Positions 1-6,700 of a stretch of DNA of 12,858 nt are shown piece by piece. Origin of the DNA: Bacillota bacterium (GTDB lineage Bacteria; Bacillota_A; Clostridia; Peptostreptococcales; Anaerovoracaceae); contig JAFRWQ010000068.1 of assembly GCA_017437925.1 (NCBI GenBank), positions 1 to 12,858 on the forward strand, written 5' to 3'. Each line of letters begins with the position of its first letter. The stretch's first letter is position 1. The notes beneath the pieces are model-generated. The model was not told the DNA's origin and searched no databases. It saw nothing but the letters and a program-made list of their open reading frames with translations. The translations under genes were made by a program, and so were the position numbers.

Positions 1-1
1 C

Positions 2-1000
2 ATGGGCATAAGCGATTTCCAAAATACGGAGCTGGCATTCGATAATGAGCTCGCGGAAGAAGGTCAGAAGAGGGTCATCGAGCGTCTCAATTCGCAAAGC
101 ATAAGGCTATCCGCGCCCGGAGAAGTCATGAGCTATTGCAATGACGGTTACGGTCTTCTGAGCGAGATAGTCCGCCTTTACGGAGGAGAGGAATCCTACG
201 CCGAATATGTAAAGAAACATATCCTCATGCCTTTGGGTATGGACCGGAGCGGCTGTGAGTTCATCAAGCCTGTAAACGATCCAAATTGCACCGATCTTTA
301 CTATAAAAAGGACGGAGAGCTTTGCTCTTGCCGGGATTTCTACGATAAGGCTTTCGTGCTTCACGGCGGCGGCGCCATGCGCTCAACAGTAAGGGACATG
401 AAGAAATACCTGAACGTCCTGATGAATTGCGGCGCGAGCGTGTCGGGAGAAAGGATCATTTCTTCTGAAAACATGGCGAAGATGAAAAAAGGCCGAATGG
501 TCTATAACGAGTGTCTTCGTTACGGCTACGGCCTTGCGGAGATCGCTATGGCTGACGGTGACTTTTCCTACGGTCATTCGGGCGGTTTGACGGGTATTTC
601 GAACTATATGATGTGGTCTCCCCGGGAGAATATCGGTGTGCTGGTATTCCTTAATCTCGAAGGCCAGCCCGCGATAACCATCGCGAAAAAGCTGCTCACA
701 GCTCTTACAGGCCGTGAATTCGCCGAATTATCGTCCTGTCAATGGAGCGAAGAAGCTCTATCTGTCGCCGAAGGCCGCTATCTTTCCGGTGAAAGTGTGG
801 GGTTTACCCTTAAGCGCAATGACAATGCGATCGAGGTCTTCAACAGGGCGGGAAAACGTCTTGACAGTGAAATGCTTGAGAGCGGCGCATTGCGAATAAA
901 GGACAGGCATCATTCTTCCACCGCGATGCTGGCATGGTCGCCTGACGGAGAGTTCCTCGGTCTGAGATACGGCGGACGGGTGCTTCCCAAGATCGATTAA
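2..1000 (+). CDS. Serine beta-lactamase-family (class C-like) hydrolase, 5' end missing
   Basis: This is the C-terminal 332 residues of a beta-lactamase/penicillin-binding-protein-like serine hydrolase. The reading frame is open at the left edge, and the first visible Met need not be the start. Visible family motifs are Y-C-N at residues 45-47 (the Y-x-N catalytic motif) and H-S-G-G at 192-195, which takes the place of the K-T-G motif. The nucleophile motif S-x-x-K normally lies about 90 residues before Y-x-N, so it should be upstream of the window. Residues from about 240 onward resemble the small beta-rich tail common in such proteins. Members may be peptidases, esterases or D-amino-acid amidases, and nothing here shows antibiotic resistance. 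The fold assignment is firm; the substrate is unknown. Confidence 0.85.
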   Translation: MGISDFQNTELAFDNELAEEGQKRVIERLNSQSIRLSAPGEVMSYCNDGYGLLSEIVRLYGGEESYAEYVKKHILMPLGMDRSGCEFIKPVNDPNCTDLYYKKDGELCSCRDFYDKAFVLHGGGAMRSTVRDMKKYLNVLMNCGASVSGERIISSENMAKMKKGRMVYNECLRYGYGLAEIAMADGDFSYGHSGGLTGISNYMMWSPRENIGVLVFLNLEGQPAITIAKKLLTALTGREFAELSSCQWSEEALSVAEGRYLSGESVGFTLKRNDNAIEVFNRAGKRLDSEMLESGALRIKDRHHSSTAMLAWSPDGEFLGLRYGGRVLPKID

Positions 1001-1015
1001 TAACAACGGCAGCAT

Positions 1016-1044
1016 AAAAGCAGGTCCCTCGGGACCTGCTTTTT
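1016..1044. terminator. Bidirectional rho-independent terminator
   Basis: A perfect 13-bp stem (1016-1028 with 1031-1043) closes around a two-base centre, effectively a CTCG tetraloop. The stem has four A at its left end and four T at its right end, so it gives a GC hairpin plus U-run on either strand. It lies between the end of the beta-lactamase-family gene and the end of the convergent DtxR-type gene and probably serves both. Confidence 0.9.
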
Positions 1045-1066
1045 CATTGAAACTGCAAGGTTTTCG

Positions 1067-1447
1067 CTACTCGAATACGACCTCGTGGTCCTTCATGTGC
1101 TGCTTTATGGCGTCCATGCTGTCTTCGCTGATAACGTGCTCGATGCGGCAGGCGTCGGCGATGGCGGTCTTTTCGTCCACTCCCAGGCTCATGAGGATGT
1201 GGCTGAGGATCTGATGCCTCTGGTATATGGTCTCCGCCAGCTCCCGGCCCTTTTCCGTGAGGGTGATGTAGCCGGAGCCGTCGACGAGGATGTAGCCGTC
1301 CTTCTTGAGTATGCCGACAGCCCTGGAAACACTGGGCTTGGAGTAGTTCATTTCTTCGCTTATATCGATGGAGCGCACATTCGTCTGCTTCTGGCTGAGC
1401 ACCAGAATGGTCTCGAGGTACATTTCTCCGGATTCCTGTATCGCCAT
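1067..1447 (-). CDS. DtxR-family metal-dependent transcriptional regulator (short form, iron-type ligands)
   Basis: A 126-residue DNA-binding repressor of the DtxR/MntR family. An N-terminal winged helix (about residues 5-65) is followed by the metal-binding and dimerisation domain (about 66-120). There is no SH3-like third domain. The start at 1447 is preceded by AAAGGAG seven bases upstream; an open frame extends further 5' but runs into the predicted promoter. Residues M9, C100, E103 and H104 align by eye with the primary-site ligands of diphtheria DtxR (M10, C102, E105, H106). Manganese-type MntR has Asp at the first of these positions and Glu at the second. H78 matches DtxR H79, but the other ancillary ligands are replaced (S82, I96). 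Iron sensing is therefore my inference. The gene is divergent from the apbE operon, which is a natural target. Confidence 0.88.
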   Translation of the reverse strand: MAIQESGEMYLETILVLSQKQTNVRSIDISEEMNYSKPSVSRAVGILKKDGYILVDGSGYITLTEKGRELAETIYQRHQILSHILMSLGVDEKTAIADACRIEHVISEDSMDAIKQHMKDHEVVFE

Positions 1448-1466
1448 GATCTGTCTCCTTTCGCTT

Positions 1467-1483
1467 GTTCCAACCATTCTAAC
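1467..1483. promoter_or_regulatory. Candidate operator: imperfect inverted repeat over the regulator's -10 box
   Basis: The sequence GTTCCAACCATTCTAAC is an interrupted dyad: GTT..AA, a 3-base centre, then TT..AAC, with five of seven pairs matching in each half. It covers the -10 element of the DtxR-type gene, where an autorepressor would bind. It does not match the classical DtxR box well, so it is only a candidate. Confidence 0.25.
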
Positions 1484-1504
1484 ATTTGACAACTTTTATT
1501 TCAA
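1476..1504 (-). promoter_or_regulatory. Sigma-A-type promoter of the DtxR-family gene
   Basis: On the minus strand, TTGAAA (1504-1499) and TAGAAT (1481-1476) are separated by exactly 17 bases. The -10 box lies about 28 bases before the chosen ATG, leaving room for a short leader with the AAAGGAG site. Confidence 0.75.
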
Positions 1505-1538
1505 GAGGAAGGGTATGGGGGACGTGTGCCTCTAAGCT

Positions 1539-1566
1539 TTGTAAATGCTTTCCGAGGTGGTATAAT
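1539..1566 (+). promoter_or_regulatory. Sigma-A-type extended -10 promoter of the apbE operon
   Basis: TTGTAA (1539-1544) is followed after 16 bases by a perfect TATAAT (1561-1566) that carries the extended -10 TG motif (TGGTATAAT). Transcription should start near 1572-1574, just ahead of the leader stem-loop and about 40 bases before the apbE ATG. Confidence 0.8.
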
Positions 1567-1571
1567 CATTG

Positions 1572-1605
1572 GGTCGGACGGGGACGGAAGAGGGCCCCTC
1601 CGACC
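1572..1605 (+). promoter_or_regulatory. 5'-terminal stem-loop in the apbE operon leader
   Basis: GGTCGGA (1572-1578) pairs perfectly with TCCGACC (1599-1605). After a single bulged C, GGGG (1580-1583) pairs with CCCC (1595-1598), leaving an 11-base purine-rich loop. The helix starts almost at the predicted transcription start and ends eight bases before the ATG. No U-run follows, so it is not a terminator. It may stabilise the 5' end of the mRNA or affect ribosome access; the ribosome site after it (TTGGA) is weak. Confidence 0.55.
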
Positions 1606-1613
1606 TTGGAATC

Positions 1614-2663
1614 ATGAAAAAGACACTTCTTTCTCTGATCTTAATATCAAGTCTTCTGCTCCTTTCGGCCTGCGCGGCAGAGCCGGCATCTTCGGCCGGA
1701 ATGCAGCAAAGCGCCGTGCCCGAAGAAAAGAGCGTAAGCTTCTTCGCCATGGATACCTACATGAGCATAAGGGCTTACAGGGCGGACGACGCACTGCTCC
1801 AAAAGGCGAAGGAGAGGGCGGAGGGGCTTGACGCCCTGCTTTCGGTCACCTCGGAAAGCGAGATCGCTGCCTTGAACAGGGATAAGAAGGCGGTCCTTTC
1901 TGAAGAAAGTGCCGCCCTGCTCGAAAGAGCCCTGCAGCTCTGCGCCGCCCTTGACGGAAGCCTTGATATTTCAATATATCCGGCGGTCAAGGCCTGGGGC
2001 TTTACGACAGAAGAATACAGGGTGCCTTCGGCCGGGGAGCTTGAGAGCCTGATCCCCTTGGTCGATTACAAAAATGTAAGCCTGAACGGCAGAGAAGCCT
2101 CTTTGGGCGAAGGCATGGAGATAGACCTGGGCAGCGTTGCCAAGGGCTGGGCGTCGGACAGCATCATCGGCCTCCTTAAGGACGACGGCGTGAGCTCCGC
2201 CCTGCTTGACCTGGGCGGAAACGTGCAGGCCCTGGGATCAAAGCCCGACGGCAGCCCCTGGAGGGTAGCCGTACAGGACCCGAAGGGCGGCGGGATAATA
2301 GGAGTTGTCAAAGTATCCGGCAAAGCGGTCATAACCTCGGGAGGCTACGAGCGCTATTTTGAAGAAAACGGCAGGATATATTGGCACATCATGGATCCAA
2401 AGACCTGCTCCCCCGCAGAGAGCGGCCTCATCTCCGCCACCGCAGTGGGAAGCGAAGGCGTTTACTGCGACGCCCTTTCCACAGCCCTCTTCGTCATGGG
2501 AGAGGAAAAGGCCGTCTCTTACTGGAGATCGGCCGGAGATTTCGAGATGATACTGGTGACCGAAGACGGAAGGGTGCTGGTCAGCGAGGGGCTTGAAGCG
2601 GTATTCACTCCGCAGGCCGGGGCTCCCTATGAGTACAGGGTGATAAAGCATGCTGAGAACTAG
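1614..2663 (+). CDS. apbE: ApbE family FAD:protein FMN transferase (lipoprotein)
   Basis: The enzyme moves FMN from FAD onto a Ser/Thr of extracytoplasmic redox proteins, using Mg2+. The 349-residue product starts with a lipoprotein signal (K2-K3, a hydrophobic run, lipobox LSAC with C20), so it should be anchored outside the membrane. Family motifs in order are M46-D47-T48, AWGF (127-130), DLGSVAKG (171-178), LDLGG (198-202), TSGGYERYF (241-249), H258-x2-DP (261-262) and DALSTA (286-291). D286 and T290 fit the known Mg2+ ligands of the family. The usual DPxTG reads DPKTC here. I chose ATG 1614 because it opens the signal peptide; a longer TTG frame from 1569 would begin before the predicted transcript start. 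It is the first gene of a three-gene operon and overlaps the next gene by 14 bases. No FMN-acceptor domain protein is in the window. Confidence 0.95.
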   Translation: MKKTLLSLILISSLLLLSACAAEPASSAGMQQSAVPEEKSVSFFAMDTYMSIRAYRADDALLQKAKERAEGLDALLSVTSESEIAALNRDKKAVLSEESAALLERALQLCAALDGSLDISIYPAVKAWGFTTEEYRVPSAGELESLIPLVDYKNVSLNGREASLGEGMEIDLGSVAKGWASDSIIGLLKDDGVSSALLDLGGNVQALGSKPDGSPWRVAVQDPKGGGIIGVVKVSGKAVITSGGYERYFEENGRIYWHIMDPKTCSPAESGLISATAVGSEGVYCDALSTALFVMGEEKAVSYWRSAGDFEMILVTEDGRVLVSEGLEAVFTPQAGAPYEYRVIKHAEN

Positions 2664-3024
2664 GACCTGGATCATCATACTGTTGGCTTTCGCGCTGGTA
2701 CTCGCCCTGCTGTCGGCATTTCTCCTCACAAGGCGGGGGGAGGGCAGCGTCGTCCGGATCATTCAGGACGGGAAGGTCATAGAGGAGATAGACCTTTCGA
2801 AGGTCCTGTCCGAATACTCTTTTATCGTTGAGGCTCCCGGGGGCGGGTATAACATCATCACAGTGCAGCCGGGTCGCATAAGGGTCAGCGAGGCTGACTG
2901 CCCCGACCTGATCTGCGTCGGGCAGGGCTGGCTCTCAGATCGGGCTGCCCCCATAGTCTGCATGCCCCATAAACTCATGATAATGCTCAAAGGCGAAGGT
3001 GAGACCGACGCCGTCAGCAAGTAG
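2650..3024 (+). CDS. NusG domain II-containing membrane-anchored protein (EetA-like)
   Basis: A 124-residue protein with one N-terminal membrane segment (about 7-27) and an outside domain of the NusG_II family (PF07009, formerly DUF1312). The signature is CPDLICVGQGW (84-94) followed by IVCMPHKL (102-109), with cysteines at 84, 89 and 104. Despite the name it is not a transcription factor: it lacks the NGN domain and faces outward. Its start lies inside the end of apbE, with AGGGTG about seven bases upstream, so translation is probably coupled. From memory, this family and the next gene's family correspond to EetA and EetB of the Listeria flavin-based electron transfer locus. The molecular role is not established; the neighbourhood with ApbE points to extracytoplasmic flavin redox. 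Confidence 0.85.
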   Translation: MLRTRTWIIILLAFALVLALLSAFLLTRRGEGSVVRIIQDGKVIEEIDLSKVLSEYSFIVEAPGGGYNIITVQPGRIRVSEADCPDLICVGQGWLSDRAAPIVCMPHKLMIMLKGEGETDAVSK

Positions 3025-3033
3025 GAAAGGCCC

Positions 3034-3543
3034 ATGAACGCGAAGAAGATCACGGCAATGGGCCTGCTCACAGCCCTGGCCCTCATAATACACGTGATAG
3101 AAGCCCAGATACCGCCTCCGGCCCCCGTCCCGGGAGTCAAGATGGGTCTTGCCAACATAATCACCGTCTACGCCCTGTTCCGCCTCTCCCCCAAGGAGAC
3201 CTTCATGGTCCTTATGGCAAGGATAGCCCTGGGCAGCATCTTCGCGGGCTCCGCCATGTCCGCTCTCTTTTCCTTTGCGGGGGGTCTGGCCTGCTATCTT
3301 GCCATGCTCCTGCTGCGGCGCATCTTTACTCCTGACCAGATCTGGATATGCAGCGTCATAGGCGCGGTCTTTCACAACATCGGCCAGACTGCGGCGGCCC
3401 TTGCGGTCTACAGGACGCCTGCTCTTCTCATATACCTTCCCGTCCTCATGCTCTCCGGCATGCTGGCCGGAGCCTTCACCGGCCTTGCCGCCCAGTACGT
3501 CATAAAACGGGCGGGAAAGGACGGAGGGAGCGGTCTTTTCTGA
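3034..3543 (+). CDS. Gx transporter family membrane protein (PF07456, EetB-like)
   Basis: A 169-residue integral membrane protein with about five hydrophobic segments. Family hallmarks are the N-terminal helix ending in EAQIPPPAPVPG (23-34), then K-x-GLANI (36-42), and HNIGQ (114-118). The layout resembles substrate-binding components of ECF-type transporters. Databases often call it heptaprenyl diphosphate synthase component I, but it has none of the Asp-rich prenyltransferase motifs, so an enzymatic role is doubtful. AGGAAAGG lies just before the ATG, nine bases after the preceding stop, so it belongs to the apbE operon. A partnership with the NusG_II protein in supplying or using a flavin or quinone-type cofactor is my inference. 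Confidence 0.87.
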   Translation: MNAKKITAMGLLTALALIIHVIEAQIPPPAPVPGVKMGLANIITVYALFRLSPKETFMVLMARIALGSIFAGSAMSALFSFAGGLACYLAMLLLRRIFTPDQIWICSVIGAVFHNIGQTAAALAVYRTPALLIYLPVLMLSGMLAGAFTGLAAQYVIKRAGKDGGSGLF

Positions 3544-3566
3544 TCCGCGCCGGCTCTTAGTCCCCT

Positions 3567-3594
3567 GACCCGGTCGGCCGGGTCTTTTTGTTTT
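3567..3594 (+). terminator. Rho-independent terminator of the apbE operon
   Basis: A seven-pair stem GACCCGG/CCGGGTC (3567-3573 with 3578-3584) with a TCGG loop is followed by TTTTTGTTTT. It lies 24 bases after the Gx-family stop. Confidence 0.92.
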
Positions 3595-3632
3595 CCCTGT
3601 ATTCAATTTAACGGCACTCATCCGCTCATTTG

Positions 3633-3641
3633 TGGTAAAAT
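3633..3641 (+). promoter_or_regulatory. Possible extended -10 promoter of the surface protein gene
   Basis: TGGTAAAAT is a good extended -10 element about 75 bases before the start codon, downstream of the previous terminator. No convincing -35 lies at the right distance. AT-rich alternatives exist nearby (TAATAT 3641-3646, TATAAA 3650-3655), so the exact start site is uncertain. Confidence 0.4.
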
Positions 3642-3700
3642 AATATCTGTATAAAAAGGCTGTGTCCTTTTATATATTCTAAGATCTTTATTCCCGGCAA

Positions 3701-3709
3701 AAGGAGGTG
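3701..3709 (+). promoter_or_regulatory. Strong ribosome binding site of the surface protein gene
   Basis: AAGGAGGTG, a near-complete anti-16S complement, lies seven bases before ATG 3717. It fixes the start and suggests high expression, as expected for an abundant wall protein. Confidence 0.9.
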
Positions 3710-3716
3710 CTTTAAA

Positions 3717-6700
3717 ATGATTTCCAGGTCAAGGATCGCCCTCAGGGTACTGCTGATCCTGACTCTTCTGCTGGCTGTCTTCACCTGCTCCGCGTACGCG
3801 GCAACGCCATTTCTTGAGGTGGATCATAACGACCTCAATGATGAAGGCGATGCGTATGGCGCCGATTTCCGCTTCACTCCGATATCAGGCGAGCTTCAGT
3901 CAGTCGAAGCGGTCATGATAAAGGCCTACAGCGGAGAAGACGTTCATGTCCCCGCTGCGGTGACGATCGACGGCTCGACCTACAGGGTAACGAAGCTCTG
4001 CCTGTCTCTCGGTTCGGATGATTACGCTGATCTGGACGCGACGATGACAGTGCCCGATGAACTCAGAAACATCGACGGCAACCTGTTCAAATGGCGGAAT
4101 GAAACGACCTTAAAGCTCGTGACCGCGGGCTACGCGACCAACGTCAGTGTTTCCGAGGAGGAATGCCCCGATACCGAGGCAACTCTGGCCGCCATTCCCA
4201 AGTTCATCAGCGAGCATTATGATGAAGACGGCCTCTACTACGCAGGCAGGTGCCTTGTCAGGGTCTCTCCGGACTATGAGGGCGATCTTGAGGTAAAGGA
4301 CGGTACCGTATGCATACTCGCCTCCGCCCTTGAGGGCTGCTCCGGGATCGGAGAAGTCACTCTTCCCGACAGCGTTGAGTTTATAGGCGTCAGGGCTTTC
4401 GCCAACAGCTCCGTGACCGCGGTCAATATGCCCAAAGGCCTTATGGAGGGCAAAAGCAATTATCTGCCTTCGCACGCTTTCTACGGATGCGCGGATCTTG
4501 AGACCGTCACCTTTGATGAAGGCGTCAGCCTGAGCAGGATAGGATTCTGCGCCTTTACCGGATGCAGCAGCCTCACGGGCTTTGACTTTGATAAGGCAGA
4601 AGCGCTTGAGACCCTCAGTTTTGCCGGAGCCTTTGACCCCGAAGCCGGGATGGAGCTCACGCTGCGTCCCGAGCAGATCCATGGCTATCCCATGGTCTTT
4701 GCGGCTTCCGGTATAAAGAACGTCGTCTTCCTCGACAACAACGACGAGTACGGATATAAATCTATCCCGTACTGCTGCTTCTACAAGTGCGAAGAGCTGA
4801 CTGAAGTCACCCTCAGTTCTTCGGTAACTTCGCTGGGGTGCCGCTGCTTTGAAGGCTGCTCAAGCCTTGCAAACGATCTGCTGGCGGGGGATGACTGCGC
4901 GGTTGCTTCTCTTGATCACCGCTGCCTCGCGATGACCGCTCTTACCGAGATCACCATCCCCGAGACTGCCACCAGTTTATCCGGAGGAGCATTGGCCGAG
5001 AATACCTCCCTTACAACGGTAAACTGGCACAGCCCGAACATAGTAACAATGCATTCCTTCTTCAATGACTGCAGCAAGGGGTCTTTCTACAGTTCCACCA
5101 GCACCACGGGCACTGCTGCGTCCAGGCAGCCCGACAAGACCGGAAAGACCTGCATCACCACCCTGCATATGTACGCGGATCCCTCCGGCGCGGGCTGGAA
5201 TATGGCAATGCAGCCCTGTCTTGAAAAGGTGTACATCCATAACGACGCCGAGACGAAAATAGTGCTCCCGAACTCGGCGTTCCAGTTCAGCCCGGTCCTT
5301 AAGACTGTGTCGATCGATCATCCCGAGATGGTAACTTATATCGGCGAATGCGCTTTCTACAGCTGTCCCAACCTTTCCGGATTCTCCTTCGAAGGGATGA
5401 GCTCCCTTCAGGCAATGGGAAACTACGCTTTCATGCTGACAACCTACGGCCGCAGCGCCGCCGAAGTCGCGGCCATGACAGGCGAGGAAGCGGGACACGG
5501 ACTCAACGGAACGGTTGATCTCACCGACTGCGAAGCCCTGGTGTCCATGGGACAAGCGGCATTCCAGAACCAGTACAACATGACGGAACTGCTGCTGCCT
5601 GAAAACGCGATCGTCGGAAGCGGAGCTTTCATCGGATGCGCCGGCCTCAAGTCGGTCTCTACCGAGGGTCCGCTGACCAATCTCGGATCCAGGAAACTCA
5701 CAGATAATTTCTATATCAACGGCTCCGGCGGGACCAATAACGTGCTCGAATACGTAAGCGCAGGAGATACCGAGGAGATACCGGAAGAATATTTTGTCCT
5801 GTTTTCCGCTCTTAAGACCGTGGAAATACCCGGAGTAAAGACGGTCGGCAATGGCGCGTTCAAGATGTCGGGCCTGGAAGAGATCGTACTTTCGGATGTG
5901 GAGGAGATATGTGATTTCGCCTTCTACTCATGCGGCGATCTCAAATCTGTTGTGATTCCCAAAGGCGCAAAGTTCGGCAGTTTCCTCTTCGCCAATTGCG
6001 GAAGCCTCACCGACGTGGTCGTTGAAGAGGGTGTGACCGAGCTGGGCTGGTTCATGTTCGCCAATTGCGGGAACCTGGAGAACGTGGCTCTGCCCTCTAC
6101 CCTCAAGACCCTGAGCTGGGCGGCCTTTAAAAACTGCCCGAAGCTGGGTCCGGTGCGCATCCCCGCCGGAGTCACCGTCGACGACGACGTCTTCGCCCTG
6201 TACAGGATGGACAGAACCGGCGATTTCAGCATCCTGCTGGAAGGCGCCCCCGCAAAGATCATCAACACATTGGACAGCGAAACATTCGAGGCAAGACGCA
6301 GGGAGATCAGCGGAAGCACTTACGTGAGTCTGCTGCCCATACCCGACGGCAGCACCGTATACTGCGCCGACGAAGGGTCTGCAGATGCTGCCGCATCATA
6401 CAGGGATGATCTGGCGCCTGAGCTGAAGATCATTCCGATCGACGGCCTCACGGTAAGCAATGCTCCCGAGTCCGTATACGCCGGCGATGAGCTGGATCTG
6501 ACCGGGCTTGAGGTAGTATTCGGAGACCGGGTCCTTAACGAGGATGAGTACTCACTGGATTACGATCCCGAAGACCTGACTCCCGGCCTCAGGGCAGTCA
6601 CCGTTACCTGCCCCGAACTTCCCGAAGCCTATGGAGACCGCGTAGTGATCGCGGGACCCGGATTGACCGAGGGCGAGATGAGCGGAAACAGTTTCGTCGT

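Noticed and set aside
1486..1491. Plus-strand TTGACA as a -35 box for the apbE operon
   Set aside because: No acceptable -10 lies 16-18 bases downstream; the promoter at 1539-1566 is much better.
2650..3024. NusG transcription factor
   Set aside because: Only a NusG_II-like domain is present, behind a membrane segment; there is no NGN domain.
3034..3543. Heptaprenyl diphosphate synthase component I
   Set aside because: The product is a multi-pass membrane protein without prenyltransferase Asp-rich motifs. The Gx transporter-like description fits better.
2935..3621. Open minus-strand frame of 228 codons opposite the Gx-family gene
   Set aside because: Its product is a low-complexity Gly/Arg/Asp-rich sequence without a recognisable domain. 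It covers the terminator and a well-supported gene, so it is a GC-driven shadow.
3654..3671. Short AAAAGG/CCTTTT hairpin in the surface protein leader
   Set aside because: Only six mostly A-T pairs with a six-base loop; too weak to call as a regulatory structure or terminator.
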